A DNA stretch of 64,000 nucleotides from Daphnia carinata (taxonomy: Eukaryota; Arthropoda; Branchiopoda; Diplostraca; Daphniidae). The stretch covers positions 3,348,001-3,412,000 of the forward strand of contig NC_081333.1 of assembly GCF_022539665.2 (NCBI RefSeq), written 5' to 3'. Of the stretch, positions 47,444 to 59,822 are shown in pieces. The notes under the pieces are model-generated. The model was not told the DNA's origin. It did not search any database and saw only the letters and a program-made list of their open reading frames with translations. Numbering within the stretch: the first letter of the stretch is position 1; the number at the start of each line of letters is the position of its first letter. The translations under genes and the position numbers were made by a program.

Positions 47444-50400
47444 ATGCGCTTCTTGTGGATGACAAGTTTTCTCTTACTTTGTGTAGGTGGAAAAGCTCAG
47501 CACTTAAAAAATCCGGCTTCGTTTATGTCCCTAGACAATGAAGAAATTCTTGAAAAGTTAATGGAGTCCATTACGCAGCAATTAGAAGATACCAGAGCCA
47601 TTGATGATGTTACCTCTGTGCTTCATAAAGTTTTTGCGGCACTCAAATCCTCTTCGTTTCCGACGGCCGTGGCAACCAATATCAGTGAAAAATGTCTGAC
47701 AGACAGTCAATTTTATGTTCACAGTCTTTACTCCAACCGCAGCCTATGGGCCTTGCAAAGTAAGTGAAATTTAGAAGAATTATTACTTTTCTTTGACTCA
47801 TCTAAATTACCTAAGTTCAAGCAATGCGCATAGCAGCTTCGTTTCAATGAGATACTATCTCATATTGCGTCATATGATGGACATATGACGGTTTCTCTAA
47901 AACAACGTTGCAAAGGTCGATTACCATCGTATTTGTTTTAAATCATTCGTCACTATGTTCGTAAAACAAGAAGATCCGATAAGAACGTTACGAGACAGTA
48001 CCTAATGTGTGACATAGCATTTTGTGAACAGTAATACATTCCACAATACTCCATAATGGAATTAAAGGAATTGTTAGTGTTAAATGGCTTGAGAAACAAT
48101 CTTTTACCTAAATTACTTACCACTAATCCTCCAGTGCAAGAGTCTTCGGCACAACTACCACCAGGGCTTTTTGGAGCTAATAACATTCATGCTGATGGGC
48201 TCTTCGACGAATGTCTGGCTGTTCGGGCACCAGGCTTTGACGGACAGTATTGCAACGTTTTCCTCATGCCACAACGTGTCGATGAATCGGAAATCCTTCC
48301 ACCTACAGAAATAAATGACAAGAACAACTTCATAACAATTTTTCAGATCTTGGGCAATCTTCTTGGAACGGATCGAACCGAACCCAAATGGACAATTGCC
48401 GATTCAAATACTTACATTTACCCAAGCACCACATTCTGCCTTCCATCGTCTTGCAGTGCTGATGACCTGGGACAAGCTGTCGCCCAACTTATTGGAAGTT
48501 ACGTCATCGCCAATAGATCTCTGGTGACCGTGACAGATGAACAGTATTGCTTCAAAGAGAGTAACGATCCTCCACCCTTCGACGGTGTCACTATCACAGT
48601 CATGTAGTTTAAAAAATCAGAAATGACCTAAGGAATAAAATTAACATATCTTTTTAATGTATTATTGATAGAGTGGTTTTGAGCCTTGTGGGTTTAGTGG
48701 TTGTTGCAGCGACTATTCACGAAGCCTGGCGGATGTACTGCGGGACCGATTTTGACTTAAAAACAGATGGCAAGGCTCTGAGTGCATTGCACTGCTTCTC
48801 GGCTCTAAGTAATGGACGAAAAATTCTTTCGATGAAAGTGTCTGCTTCCTCTGCAAATGATAATTTGGGATGTATCCATGGCATCCGCTTTTTCTCCACT
48901 TGCTGGGTTGTTTTGGGCCACACCTTTTCACTTGCTGCCAGCCGGACTATGAATCGAAAAGCTGTAGTAGAGGTAAATATTAGTAAGATTAAAATCTGAT
49001 TCTCAATCAATAAAATATTTGTTTTGTTTGTGAAATATTCTAGGATTTCAAAACGTTTGGAATGCAAACCATTGGAAATGCTTCCGTTTCAGTTGACACC
49101 TTTTTCTTGATGAGCGGGTTGCTCGTCTCGTTCCTTCTGCTCCGTGAATTGGACCGCACCAAAGGAAAATTCAACGTCGGCCTTTATTATTTGCATCGCT
49201 ATTTACGTTTGACCATCGTCTACGCCTTCGTTCTCGGTTTCGTTGCAGCCTTAATTGTCTACCTCGGAACAGGTCCTTATTGGTATAACGTGACTCTGTA
49301 TTCAAACGCATGTCGCAACGCCTGGTGGAGACAGTTTCTTTACAGTAAAAACAATAATAATGCTTTATATTTAAAATATTAATACCTACTGATTTCCTCT
49401 TTCTCTTGGACAGTTAACAATTTGTTTCCAATTGATCCTGACTATGCGGTAAAACAATTCCTTTCAATTTCCTTTAACTGAGCTTCATCGTTTTTCATTG
49501 GATATCTTTCAGTGCATGGGACAAACGTGGTATCTGGCTGTAGATATGCAACTCTTTGTCATCTCTCCTCTGATCGTGTATCCACTTTGGCGTTGGAAGA
49601 AACCAGGGCTGGCATGGCTTGCCTTTATTGCTCTTCTATGTCAAGCGAGTATTTTCTTCGTTTACGCTAGAGACGACCTCAGTGCCACCCTTTGGGTCAC
49701 ACGCACGTATTGAGCTAGAACATCAATTTCCTAAGATTATTGATTAAATTTTCTTTTTAAATTTAGTGATGAATTAGTCAATTTTGCTAATTATTTTGAT
49801 CACTACTACGTGAAACCGTGGACTAGAGCACCACCCTACCTGATCGGCATATGGGCCGGCTGGTATTTGCATGTTACCAAGGAGTCACAGCAACGTCTGT
49901 CCAAAGTAAATAATATTAAAACAGTTTATGATTAAAAAATATTTACCATAATGCTTTTATATGCAATATGTTGTGTAAGCTTATGGTTAGTTTAGGCTGG
50001 ACCCTGTCCACTGCTGTTGGTCTGGCTATCGTTTACGGGTTGACGCCCTATGTCGACCAGGATCAAGTGCCAGTTGTGAGTCCTGTTGTCGAAATGACTT
50101 ATGGGCCTTTACATAGAACAGCTTGGGCTTTTGTTATTGCCTGGATTATTTTTGCTTGTTCTCGTGGCTATGGAGGTACATGCCATTTGAACTTTGATCA
50201 CGTTTGATTGCGATAGTAATTTGACATCCATGACTCACAGGTTTTGTTAACCGATTGCTGTCGTGGAAGGGGTTCCTACCGTTGGGTCGGTTAACGTATT
50301 GCGTTTACCTCATTCACTTCGACTATTTGACCGTATTCTACGCTGCGCTGCGCAAGCGTTTCTACTACGCGTTGCTGGACCAGTTTACAACTTGTTTTGG

Positions 50401-50625
50401 AACTCTCCTTATTTGCTTCGGAATGGCCTTTGTGGTGTCTGTCACGTTAGAGGCATCTTTCCTCAACTTGGAAAAGCTCATCTTCTCTTCGAGGCCTAAA
50501 AGTGATCTAAGAAATTTTTATTAATAAAAGCTCTCACGTCGTTAATAAAACTTTATGATTGAATTACAGGCAAACCACAAGGAGAAGTAATTGATCCTTC
50601 TGTTGACATCAAAACAAAATGTTAA
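47444..50625 (+). CDS. Nose-resistant-to-fluoxetine (nrf-6)-like acyltransferase 3 family protein, copy 1
   Basis: Ten exons (47444-47759, 48135-48603, 48672-48972, 49044-49344, 49414-49448, 49513-49706, 49767-49905, 49980-50175, 50241-50501, 50570-50625) join to 755 residues. A signal peptide (MRFLWMTSFLLLCVGGKAQ) is followed by the cysteine-containing NRF domain (SEKCLTDSQFYVHSLYSNRS, QLPPGLFGANN, GLFDECLAV). The multi-pass acyltransferase-3 domain then has the conserved GCIHGIRFFSTCWVVLGHT with the putative catalytic histidine, NASVSVDTFFLMSGLLVSFL, YYLHRYLRLT, TWYLAVDMQLFVISPL and LSWKGFLPLGRLTYCVYLIH. C. elegans nrf-6 relatives affect drug and lipid transport in the gut; the substrate here is unknown. 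The last exon was chosen because it restores a tail parallel to copy 2. Confidence 0.92.
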
Positions 50626-51014
50626 AACATACCTTGATGAGCAGGAGGATACAACCTTATAAATTTTTCTTAAAAATTTGAATTCTTTTAATCCAAAATT
50701 TGTCTCGTTAATACATTTACTACTAATCAATTGAGTATTTTTCTCAGTATAGCTGCCAACGCGATTTTACTAAAATTAATGAGAAATAAGATGAGTACGT
50801 AGATTCTATGCCGGATAGAGCTATGCCATTGTGATAACAGAAACCCATACTGTCAAAAAACGTTACGCCTTTTTCCATCTGATAAGATTATAACTGACAA
50901 GTGAAAAATGTGCCAAACCCGTTCAGAACCTGGATAATCATCGGAAGCTTATAAAAACAATCGCTAGTCAACTAGTTAAACGTACCGAGCTTTTTACAGT
51001 TTCGCAGGGGCAAC
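50626..51014. other. Intergenic between the two nrf-6-like genes
   Basis: About 390 bp with no gene. It must hold the 3' UTR of copy 1 and the promoter of copy 2. A TATAAAA-like element lies at about 50950-50956, some 60 bp before the ATG. Confidence 0.55.
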
Positions 51015-54000
51015 ATGGATTCTACATGGATGCTTCTTTTTCTTGTAGTCTCGTTTGGAGTGGAATCCCATCAGCTTATGAATGAAGGTTTGTCCATACC
51101 GCCGGACGCTGGCAAAGTCCTGGAATTCTTCGAACATACCATTCTGAAACCGTTAGAAAACATGGAAACTACCAATGATTTTGCTACTTTACTTCACGAC
51201 GTTTTTGTTACACTGAAATCTTCTTCGTTTCCAACCGCCGTGGCCACCAACATCAGCGAAAAATGTCTAAATGATAGCCAGTTTTACGTTCATAATCTGT
51301 ACACTAATCGGAGCTTGTGGGCCTTGCAAAGTAAGTTGAAATTTCAGCAAATCAATCTGCAAAAGCATTTAAAAAATACGATGAATAAGACATGCTTTCA
51401 CCCTTTTCCTTCCTTCATAATGTTAATTCAGTTTGGTGTTAAACACATTCCTATTACAACGTAGTATTTATGTAGCGGTTTATCCTCAAAACTGATAAGA
51501 AGGTCGTTCATCCCAATTGCTGATCGTGTCACTTATCTGTTATGATTGAATCTCGTGCTGTACGCAATCCTATCAATGGTGGCACACAAAAATATGCAGA
51601 ATTCCAATGTTTTTGATTACATTAGTGCAAGAGTCATCCGGTCAGCTACCACCAGGATTGTTTGGATCTTTCAACGTACAAGCAGACGGATTGTTTGACG
51701 AATGCCAGGCCGTTCAGGCACCTGATTTTAAGGGGCAGTACTGCAGAGTCTTTTTCAAAACTGCACCAGTCGACCAATCGGAACTACTTCCACCGGAATC
51801 GCACAACGAACGAAGCAATTACATAACACTTTTCCAAATCCTAGGCGAATTTTTAGGATCAGATCGCGTCGAACCGAAATTATCTGAAGCAAATTCATAC
51901 ACTTACTTGTTGCCCAGCATCAGTTTTTGCATTCCTTCATCTTGTAGTGCTGATGATGTCGGTCATGCCGTTGCTGAACTTGTTGGGACATACGTCATCG
52001 CCAATAAATCTATCGTGACCGTGACAGACGAACAGTATTGCTTCAAAGAGAATAATGATCCACCACCTTTCGATGGCGCCACCATAACAGTCATGTAGAT
52101 ATAAATCCAACATTTTCCTGTAATTAGCCTAAAACGAAATCATCAATTTGTATAATTGTAAACAGAGTGGTGTTGAGCGTTATTGGCTTACTGGTTGTCT
52201 TGGCGACTATTCACGAAGCTTGGCGAATATTTTTTGGCGTTCCTTTTGACAGCCAGTTGGACGACTTCAAAATACGTGCATTGCATTGCTTCTCGGCTAT
52301 AACCAATGGAAGAAAAATCATTTCGATGAAAGTCAGTGTTTCGTCAGCGAACGATAATATCGGCTGCATTCATGGTATCCGCTTTTTCTCCACTTGTTGG
52401 GTTGTTTTGGCACATAGTTGGAGCTTTTTAGGTTCTAAAACTATGAATCCAAGAGCAGTTCTGATGGTGACTTTTTTTTCTTTCTAAAATAAATTTCGTC
52501 AATAGAATTAATTAGATCTGATTGCAGGATGCTTATGGTTGGGTTATGCAACCTATTACCAATGGATCCGTTTCAGTTGACACGTTTTTCTTGATGAGCG
52601 GCTTGCTTGTCTCTTTCCTTCTTCTCCGCGAACTGGACAACAACAAAGGAAAGTTCAACATCGGTCTCTACTATTTGCATCGATATTTACGATTGACGAT
52701 CGTATACGCTTTCATCCTTGGCTCCATTGCAACTCTAATAGTTTACCTCGGAACGGGCCCTAATTGGTACACTGTAACTCAATATTCAAATGCTTGCCGT
52801 ATCGCTTGGTGGAGGAACTTTCTCTACAGTCAGTTTAAGCTTCGCTTGTTTTTCAATTTAAATATTAACTAATTTCCAAAATTAAATTTCTACAGTTAAT
52901 AATCTCTTTCCGTACGACTCCCGTTACGCAGTAGGCTAATTCAATTTTGTTTTCGTCCTAAGGCACTCAATCTAACCTAACTTTCGATAACAGTGCGTAA
53001 CGCAATCGTGGTATCTGGCAGCTGATACCCAGCTTTTCATCATCGCCCCGCTACTGGTTTATCCACTCTGGCGCTGGAAAAAATTTGGACTTGCATTTTT
53101 GGCCTTTGTTGCATTTGCCTGTCACGCTTTTATCTTCTACCTTTACGCTAGAGATGATCTACCCCCCAGTTACTTCTTCACACGACCGTATTATAAAGGC
53201 AATTGATGTCCTTAGTATCGAACTAACTTATTGACATACTTCTAATGCAGTGACAGCCATACCTATGAAACATCAGATAGCTACTTTAATAACTATTATT
53301 ACAAACCGTGGACTCGAGCGCCACCTTACATGGTAGGCATCTGGACGGGCTGGTATTTACACGTCACCAAGCATTCTTCATTTCGACTGTCAAAAGTAAA
53401 TAATAAAACTACATAAATACCAAATGATGCATTAATAGTAATATTACTTTAATGGTTATCTTGAAAGCTTGTAGTCAGTTTAGGATGGACGCTTTCTACT
53501 ACTGTTGGTCTGGCGGTTGTTTATGGTTTGGCACCCTACGTTGATCAACGTGAAGTACCCGAGATAAGTCCGGCTGTAAAGATGACCTATGGTCCTCTAA
53601 GTCGAACTGCATGGGCCTGCGTAATAGCCTGGATCATCTTTGCCTGTTCCCATGGCTATGGAGGTACAAAAAAAAATTATTAATTAAAGAGGCCGGATTG
53701 AAAATGCAGTTTGTTTATGTTACGTTCAGGTTTTGTTAACAATATCCTGTCATGGAAGGGATTTTTACCATTAGGCCGTATAACTTATTGCGTTTACTTG
53801 ATCCATTACGATTACATCAACCTCTTCTATTCCGCCATGCGCAAGCAATATTATTACACATTATTTGGACAGCTAACCATTTACTTCGGTATCCTCGTCA
53901 TTGTTTTCGGATTGGCTTTTGGGATCTCTGTTTGTTTTGAGGCATCTTTCCTCAATTTAGAAAAGCTTCTGTTTTCTTGGAAACCAAAAAGTAATTCGTC

Positions 54001-54104
54001 AATCAAATTATCTCACAAAGCTCAATGCAATATTATCATCATTTACAGGTACATCACATGGACAAACAGGTGCACCTTCAGTTACTGACAGCAAGAGAGT
54101 TTAA
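51015..54104 (+). CDS. nrf-6-like acyltransferase 3 family protein, copy 2
   Basis: Ten exons (51015-51330, 51626-52094, 52166-52466, 52528-52828, 52896-52930, 52994-53187, 53251-53395, 53468-53663, 53730-53990, 54049-54104) join to 757 residues. Nine of ten exon lengths equal those of copy 1; only exon 7 is 6 nt longer. A signal peptide (MDSTWMLLFLVVSFGVESHQ) precedes the NRF domain (SEKCLNDSQFYVHNLYTNRS). The acyltransferase-3 domain has NIGCIHGIRFFSTCWVVLAH and LSWKGFLPLGRITYCVYLIH. Copy 2 diverges from copy 1 most at the signal peptide, the first luminal segment and the C-terminal tail (STSHGQTGAPSVTDSKRV). It is a tandem duplicate, probably with its own promoter. Confidence 0.92.
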
Positions 54105-54390
54105 GCACGCAAAACACACTATATCTGAAACTAAACAAGATATGTTTTTAGGATTTTGATGCGACACAAAAGACAAAATACATGTCTACAGAAAATTTGT
54201 TGTTTCTTCTATAATCACGATTTAACGGAATAATAACGTGAAACGACGTGATCAAATTCGATCGGAATTTTTCCACTGCCCAACGAACGTTTTAGGCTAA
54301 GCTATGCTGTTTGATGCCTGCAACTTCCAGGAATGCACGCATCCATAAGGTACAACACAGAAGATTTGGTACAACGTCAAAATTTCATTC
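54105..54390. other. Spacer before the tRNA pair
   Basis: 3' UTR of the second nrf-6-like gene and spacer; nothing further seen. Confidence 0.5.
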
Positions 54391-54516
54391 TCCAGGCGAG
54401 GTTCGAACTCGCGACCTCGGCATTTCTTTCTTTTCAGTTTAACCCTGCATTGATGATTAGCATCATTGAATTACTGTCTATAAGTACCATGCGCTAACCA
54501 ACTGCGCCACTGGAGA
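54391..54516 (-). tRNA. tRNA-Ile (UAU) with an intron
   Basis: On the minus strand the 7-bp acceptor stem TCTCCAG pairs with CTGGAGA. The D arm contains the A box TGGCGCAGTTGGTTAGCGC. The anticodon arm reads TGGTA CTTAT, then an intron of about 52 nt, then TGCCG, and the T arm carries the B box GAGTTCGAACC. The anticodon is UAU, and an intron in tRNA-Ile(UAU) is common across animals. The intron sits at the standard position 3' of the anticodon. Confidence 0.93.
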
Positions 54517-54921
54517 CATTAATAGAACAACGATAAGCATACGAATTTCAAATCTCTGCCCTACGTCATGTGTTGCTATTTGCTTTTACGACACCTAGGG
54601 TTTTATGCATCAGAAAATGTCTTTAAAATTGCACTAAAAGTAGAGTAGCAGATGATGGATTTTAGGATCTTTTTTCCCGCCTGGCGAAAATAGCAAAAAC
54701 AATGTGGTAATTACTTTACGTACTGTACATTTTTGCACGGACAAAGACTGAAAGAGCTTAATGAGACATTGGAGATGGAATGCATTATTCATTTTGTATA
54801 CTGGGCTAAATCTGAGTTGAAATCAGAGAAAAGGCGTGACGCGAAAAAGCTAGATTTATCTTACTCGTATCTTAAAGATCATCGTCAATTATCTAAAGAC
54901 ATCTATGCGAACAAAACGTAT

Positions 54922-54993
54922 AGCAGAGTGGCGCAGCGGAAGCGTGCTGGGCCCATAACCCAGAGGTCCGTGGATCGAAACCACGCTCTGCTA
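54922..54993 (+). tRNA. Initiator tRNA-Met (CAU)
   Basis: The cloverleaf begins AGCAGAGTGGCGCAGCGGAA, has the initiator-type anticodon arm CTGGGCCCATAACCCAG with three G-C pairs below the loop, and carries ATCGAAA in the T loop in place of TTCGA. These are hallmarks of eukaryotic initiator tRNA. The acceptor stem AGCAGAG/CTCTGCT is perfect. Confidence 0.96.
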
Positions 54994-56099
54994 AACGTAT
55001 TGTTTTTGCAAAAGTGACATTATATAGAGTAGGACTATCTAATGAATGAGCGCCACAGACCAAAATTTTCGTTAAAAAACTCACACAGCGACACATCGGT
55101 TGGCCCAGAAACTGACACGATGATTGAAACAGAACAATATCGACGATTTTGTCTTACCTGGTTGGAATGAAGTGGACGAACACTATTTGGAAGTGGCAAC
55201 TGAAAACTGTGGGCACGTGTCTTGTATCCATTTCAGTTGTTTTCGGTAGCTCAGAACACGTTGAAAACTTCTGATAACTGAGATAACAACTACGTTTTGT
55301 TTTTCTGAAAATGTTTTTTTCTTACTCAACCCTTTTCCGACAAGACTAAAGTTCATGACTGCCACAATTAACGAAAACAGAAACACTAAAGGTTTTCATG
55401 CTCAATCGTCCTTGAGCAATGTTTTGGTACACCCGTGTCCATAAACGGAGCCCCCTCAAGTGGTGGGGAATGTTTTGTCCGCTGCAATTTTTGCAGTTGT
55501 TGTTTTCTACCCCCACCTCTCATTTGCTAGAGAAGAAAGGGGTTTCCATCACGTTGATGCAATGGTATCAACAGTGAACAAAAATTGCAGCGGTATAAAA
55601 GGTTTCCCGCCACTTGGCGGTGGTTCGATATATTATCGATGTATCGATATTCGATAAACACGACATGCAAAAATCATCTTAATAACTTTGTGTTGTATTC
55701 GTTTAACAGGAATGTTATTTCAATATCAAACTCTAACAATGCAAACAGATTGAGGAACGAAATAAGTCTAATTTAAGGAGCATTAGAGTGAGCAAAAAAT
55801 CTGGAAGGGAGTATAAACGTATGAATGTCTCTGAGGGAGGAGACCAATGAAATCGTAGAGAGTTGACCTGGCAACAATAATGTAACGGACCAGTGCTCCA
55901 AATTAAATCTTTGATTAAGCAGATTCGCCTTTCCCTTTTACAATTTGATGAAGCCTACAATATGTCACGACAAGTAAATAGCGGACGGCTTTGATTCCAT
56001 ATCGGCCCATTTTCACGATACGACGGATATACGCTCGCCGGCACACATGCACATACCATTCGCGTGTTTATCGTAGATCAGAAGTCAGGAATTGGCTGG
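54994..56099. other. Intergenic, no gene seen
   Basis: About 1.1 kb between the initiator tRNA and the stop codon of the dehydrogenase gene. Open frames are short, without family resemblance or splice support. Confidence 0.55.
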
Positions 56100-57373
56100 T
56101 TATTTGCGTTTTTTCAGCGCATCACGCCGAAGAAACTGTTGCATCATCCCACCAAAACGGATCCAAAACCAGGTTGGTACGACGTTACATGAAAACAGCT
56201 GCCAGAATTTACGAAATGTTTTTATTAAATGTGGAACAATCTAGAAGAAATTTGAAATTGACACACCTGTAATTCGTGCGACCAGTATCCAGTTGTCCGG
56301 TCGCAGATGCCTAATGTGGATAGGGCGCTCCGGACGAAAGTTTGTGCGTTTGGTACCAATACTGACTGTCTACCGATGAAGTCACTGAACTTGGTTAAAT
56401 TGGTTGCTATGTAGAATGGAATAAGAGTTTGAACAGTAACCCCTGAGTTTCGCACTTCATGAGACAGCGCTCGCGAAAAGTAGTCCACATAAATCTGTAA
56501 ATTCAAACCATTACTTTTTCTGAATGAAATTAGAGTTAAATAAAAAAAACAACTCACTTTGGAAGCGGAGTAGATGTTCATGTAAGGAAGCGGACCAACT
56601 GACGAGCTGGATGAAAGATTAACGATTGCTCCTCTGCGTCTTTGAAGCATTTGGGGCAACACTAACCAACACATCATGGTCAAGGAGCCCATGTTGATGT
56701 TGACATGCTGCCAGATTACGTCTTGACTAAGTTCGCATAGATCCATTGGCATCTCGTACATTACACCAACGTTGTTTACTGTTGCAAAAAAAAACAAAAA
56801 AAAACAGGTGAATGAGCATATATTCTTTTTTAGAAGTACTATAAGCAAATACCTAGCAATCCAATTTCCTTTCCACGAATAGCTTCTGAAATTTTATCAA
56901 AGATTGAGCGACCTTCACTAAAATCCACTTGAACAACTTGGGTCTCAACATGAAATTCTGCCTCTGTGAATCAATGGTGAATCAATAGCCTTTTACTATT
57001 TAATCAAGGAAACCAAAATTTATACCAATATCTTACCAATTTCTTGTGCTACCCTAGTAAGCTTTTCTATGCTTCTACTCATCAATATTATATTGACTCC
57101 AAGCCGAGCAAGTTCTCTGGCATACTCTTTTCCAATTCCATCAGTTGCTCCAGTGACAATAGCCCAAGGTCCATAATTTTCCTTAAAGTTGGTGAGAGAA
57201 CGCAATTTGGACAGAAGGAAAATTCTGACAGCACTAAGGAATGCTACTGAGGTATCAACCGCCACCTTCCCCACAACAACTAGGCCCACAATAGCCAACA
57301 TGTCTCTCAGACGTTCTGTTTTCTTGATAACCTCACCAGCCAGAAGCCGAAATGAATCAGAAGCTACAGCCAT
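56100..57373 (-). CDS. HSDL1: Hydroxysteroid dehydrogenase-like protein 1 (SDR family)
   Basis: Five exons in minus order (57037-57373, 56853-56963, 56558-56778, 56267-56494, 56100-56198) join to 331 residues; human HSDL1 has 330. An N-terminal hydrophobic segment ([20 protein letters not shown]) precedes the Rossmann fold: [20 protein letters not shown] with the TGxxxGxG cofactor motif, [27 protein letters not shown] and [20 protein letters not shown]. The catalytic Tyr of YxxxK is present at about residue 219, whereas vertebrate HSDL1 is annotated as inactive because it has Phe there. The C-terminus ends KKRK, matching the dilysine ER-retrieval pattern KKxx. The very-long-chain 3-oxoacyl-CoA reductase group (HSD17B12) is a close alternative. 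The start is about 800 bp from divergent dysbindin. Confidence 0.88.
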
Positions 57374-58182
57374 CTTCAGCGGTTGTTTATATAGACGAAA
57401 GCGATACACTAAAACGATAAAAGCAAGTAATGAAAGCTTCGGAAGGACTTCGTACCGTTAGGGCGTTTGACACATATAGCTATGCAAGCCTGGAAATAGA
57501 CAAGTGTACCTTGTTTAAACCGGATTAGTAGACTAGGTTGCGTTTCTCTTCTATGATGATAGTACACTCTGCGGGAAAACTGTCTCAAACCCAAATGGAT
57601 GTATCGTATTTTTAAGTTTCACGATACATGAATGCGTCTGTATTGGGTCAATTGTGCCCCTATCAACAGCCATCTGTAAGTCTACCTTTAACCACCAGGA
57701 TATGGGATGTGAGAATTTTCATTTCGGCCTATTAAGGTCGTTATTGTGCCCTACCATCTATCATTTTGGGATTTTTAATTTTAAAAATATTCAAATTTCA
57801 TTAAATGTTAGGATCTAGGCTCTCAAAATAATGAAACTGACTGATCAATGCTCTATCATGCTCTAGACATGGCGACCCTGGATGATGGAATCTTAAACTT
57901 TAGTCTGCTCTTCTATGTAAAGTTGTACAATTCCATGACACTTAAGTAAAGCTATTTTGCGAAATTTTGTGATATTTGCTTGTATTGAAAAGCGTTTCTT
58001 CCATATCGCAAAACCCATTAGTTATCTATTTATTGTTCATAAATTCGAGTGAGATTAAATACTGCAATAGCAATGCAGCTGCAATTCTAACACGAAAGTT
58101 TGTTTACCTGATGATAGGCACAGGGCAACGAACAAACAGTAAAAAAAAAAAACACGTCGGATAATTTGTCGAAAAAAACATA
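57374..58182. other. Divergent promoter region of HSDL1 and dysbindin
   Basis: No coding exon seen. It separates two divergent start codons and probably contains both promoters and 5' UTRs. Confidence 0.5.
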
Positions 58183-59256
58183 ATGCTACCAATTAATTTA
58201 AGAGAAAAGCTATTCCAGGTTCAAGAAGAATTAGCAAGCAGGTTATCAAACTGATAGATAAAGCAGTAAAAGAAAAAATAATAAAACTTGTTTTAACAGT
58301 TTGAGAACATTGGGGCTGACAGAACCAAATGTACCCTTAGTGATACCTTCACGCCATGGTAAACATTTTGAAGGATTACGGTTGGATGCTGGAGCTGATT
58401 TGCTAAACCACTATCAGTTTCAGTGGTGCAGGATGAGGGAGGCCTCAGATATGAATTACCAGCTAGCAGAGGTACAGAGAAATAAATTTGCTTCTACAAA
58501 TATACACAGATAAAAACTAAGCATGCAGTTCCCATTTTTAGCAAGCTGACAAAGCCATTACTTCAATAGAAAGTTACATCAGCTGGCAACATCAGTTAGT
58601 TTCAACATTAACCAGCAACTTGAGTTCTGTTTCTTCAATGGTACTTCAACTTCAAAAAATCACTGATTCTATAGGTGAGACACTGAAAAATGTTTTAACC
58701 TAAGTGAGAATCATAATTACAGTTCTTCACACCCCTAGGTGTAACTGAAGCTACCTTGACCAAAACTGAGGAACAGTTAGCTTTGTTAGAAGACTTTGTT
58801 AAAGATTCTCAGTTTGATTCAGAGTTAAAAGACTGTGAAAAAAAATTCATTATGGTGCAAGACCAAAAATTTGCTGAGCTGGAGAGGTTAAAAAGTAATT
58901 GTAAACAACGAATCTTTACATATTTCTCTGATCTTAATCATGTTACTACGGGCTTCCAAAGGTAATCTAATGGCGCAACACGTCCAGAAAGTTAGAGAAT
59001 ATGAATCGAAGCAAATATTCAAAGCCAAAGAAAGACAAGCTATTTTTGAACAGGCCTTTGAAATAGAAATCCGACAGTATAAAGAATCGGGAATTATTCC
59101 AAGTAAGTCTAAGCTATTTGTTGATTTATAATACAAATTGGGTACAACATCTTGTTGCTTGCAGGATTGAGTCAGGCAAATCGCCAAACAATTAGCCTTG
59201 AAGAAATTGTTGTCGAGGACGACCCGTCTTCGTTGAATGAGTTTCTCGATGAGTAG
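58183..59256 (+). CDS. Dysb: Dysbindin (BLOC-1 subunit)
   Basis: Six exons (58183-58241, 58300-58471, 58542-58674, 58739-58894, 58962-59102, 59165-59256) join to 250 residues. The start MLPINLREKLFQVQEELASR resembles dysbindin MLETLRERLLSVQQDF. The conserved GLRLDAGADLLNHYQFQW corresponds to the AGLELLSRYEDTW region. A long coiled coil spans about residues 60-215, and KAKERQAIFEQAFEIEIRQY matches the dysbindin-family signature. The protein is shorter than human DTNBP1 (351 residues), lacking most of its acidic tail. Dysbindin is part of BLOC-1 in lysosome-related organelle biogenesis and synaptic function. Confidence 0.9.
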
Positions 59257-59263
59257 AACTCTA

Positions 59264-59269
59264 AATAAA
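59264..59269 (+). terminator. Polyadenylation signal AATAAA for dysbindin
   Basis: AATAAA begins eight bases after the dysbindin stop codon, implying a very short 3' UTR. Confidence 0.55.
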
Positions 59270-59822
59270 TTTAAATTATCGTCTATTTTACCATCGTCAG
59301 GTGGGGAAACAAATAAAAAATAGTATATATATAACTTCCTACAGTCTGTCAACAACAAAAGTTTATCCTTAAGAAGATAGACGATGGAAAAGGTTACAGT
59401 TACTTAGAGAATGCAGTGTACAATCTACAATTTGTTTAGAATGAAGGGACCTTCCCTTTATTCTTTACTCATAAAAAAATTAACAGGTAATCAGAACTAC
59501 ATCCTCTCCGTTTGCAAAGAAAAAAATAATAAAATAAATGCGGTTTTAAACTTTGACGCAAATCCACTGCTCGGCATGTAACATGTTCTTCGAACAATCG
59601 AGGGAAATTTAAAAAATGCGGTGTCAAGGCTCGAAAGGAATACAAAAAGGCGTAAAGAAAGGGGGGAGGATCTTGGGTTGTGGGCAAAAGAATGTGGGCA
59701 CTTAAAAAAAAATGTTGGTTTTCTCTAGTTACCCTTATCTCAATACATGCCAAAATGAAAAGGTTTTCCGTACTGCTTTCAAATTGGCGCTAATCCAGCT
59801 AAATGTGTTGATATTTTGCCGT
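59270..59822. other. Convergent 3' region of dysbindin and the zinc-finger gene
   Basis: No coding exon is visible in about 550 bp between convergent genes. Confidence 0.5.
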
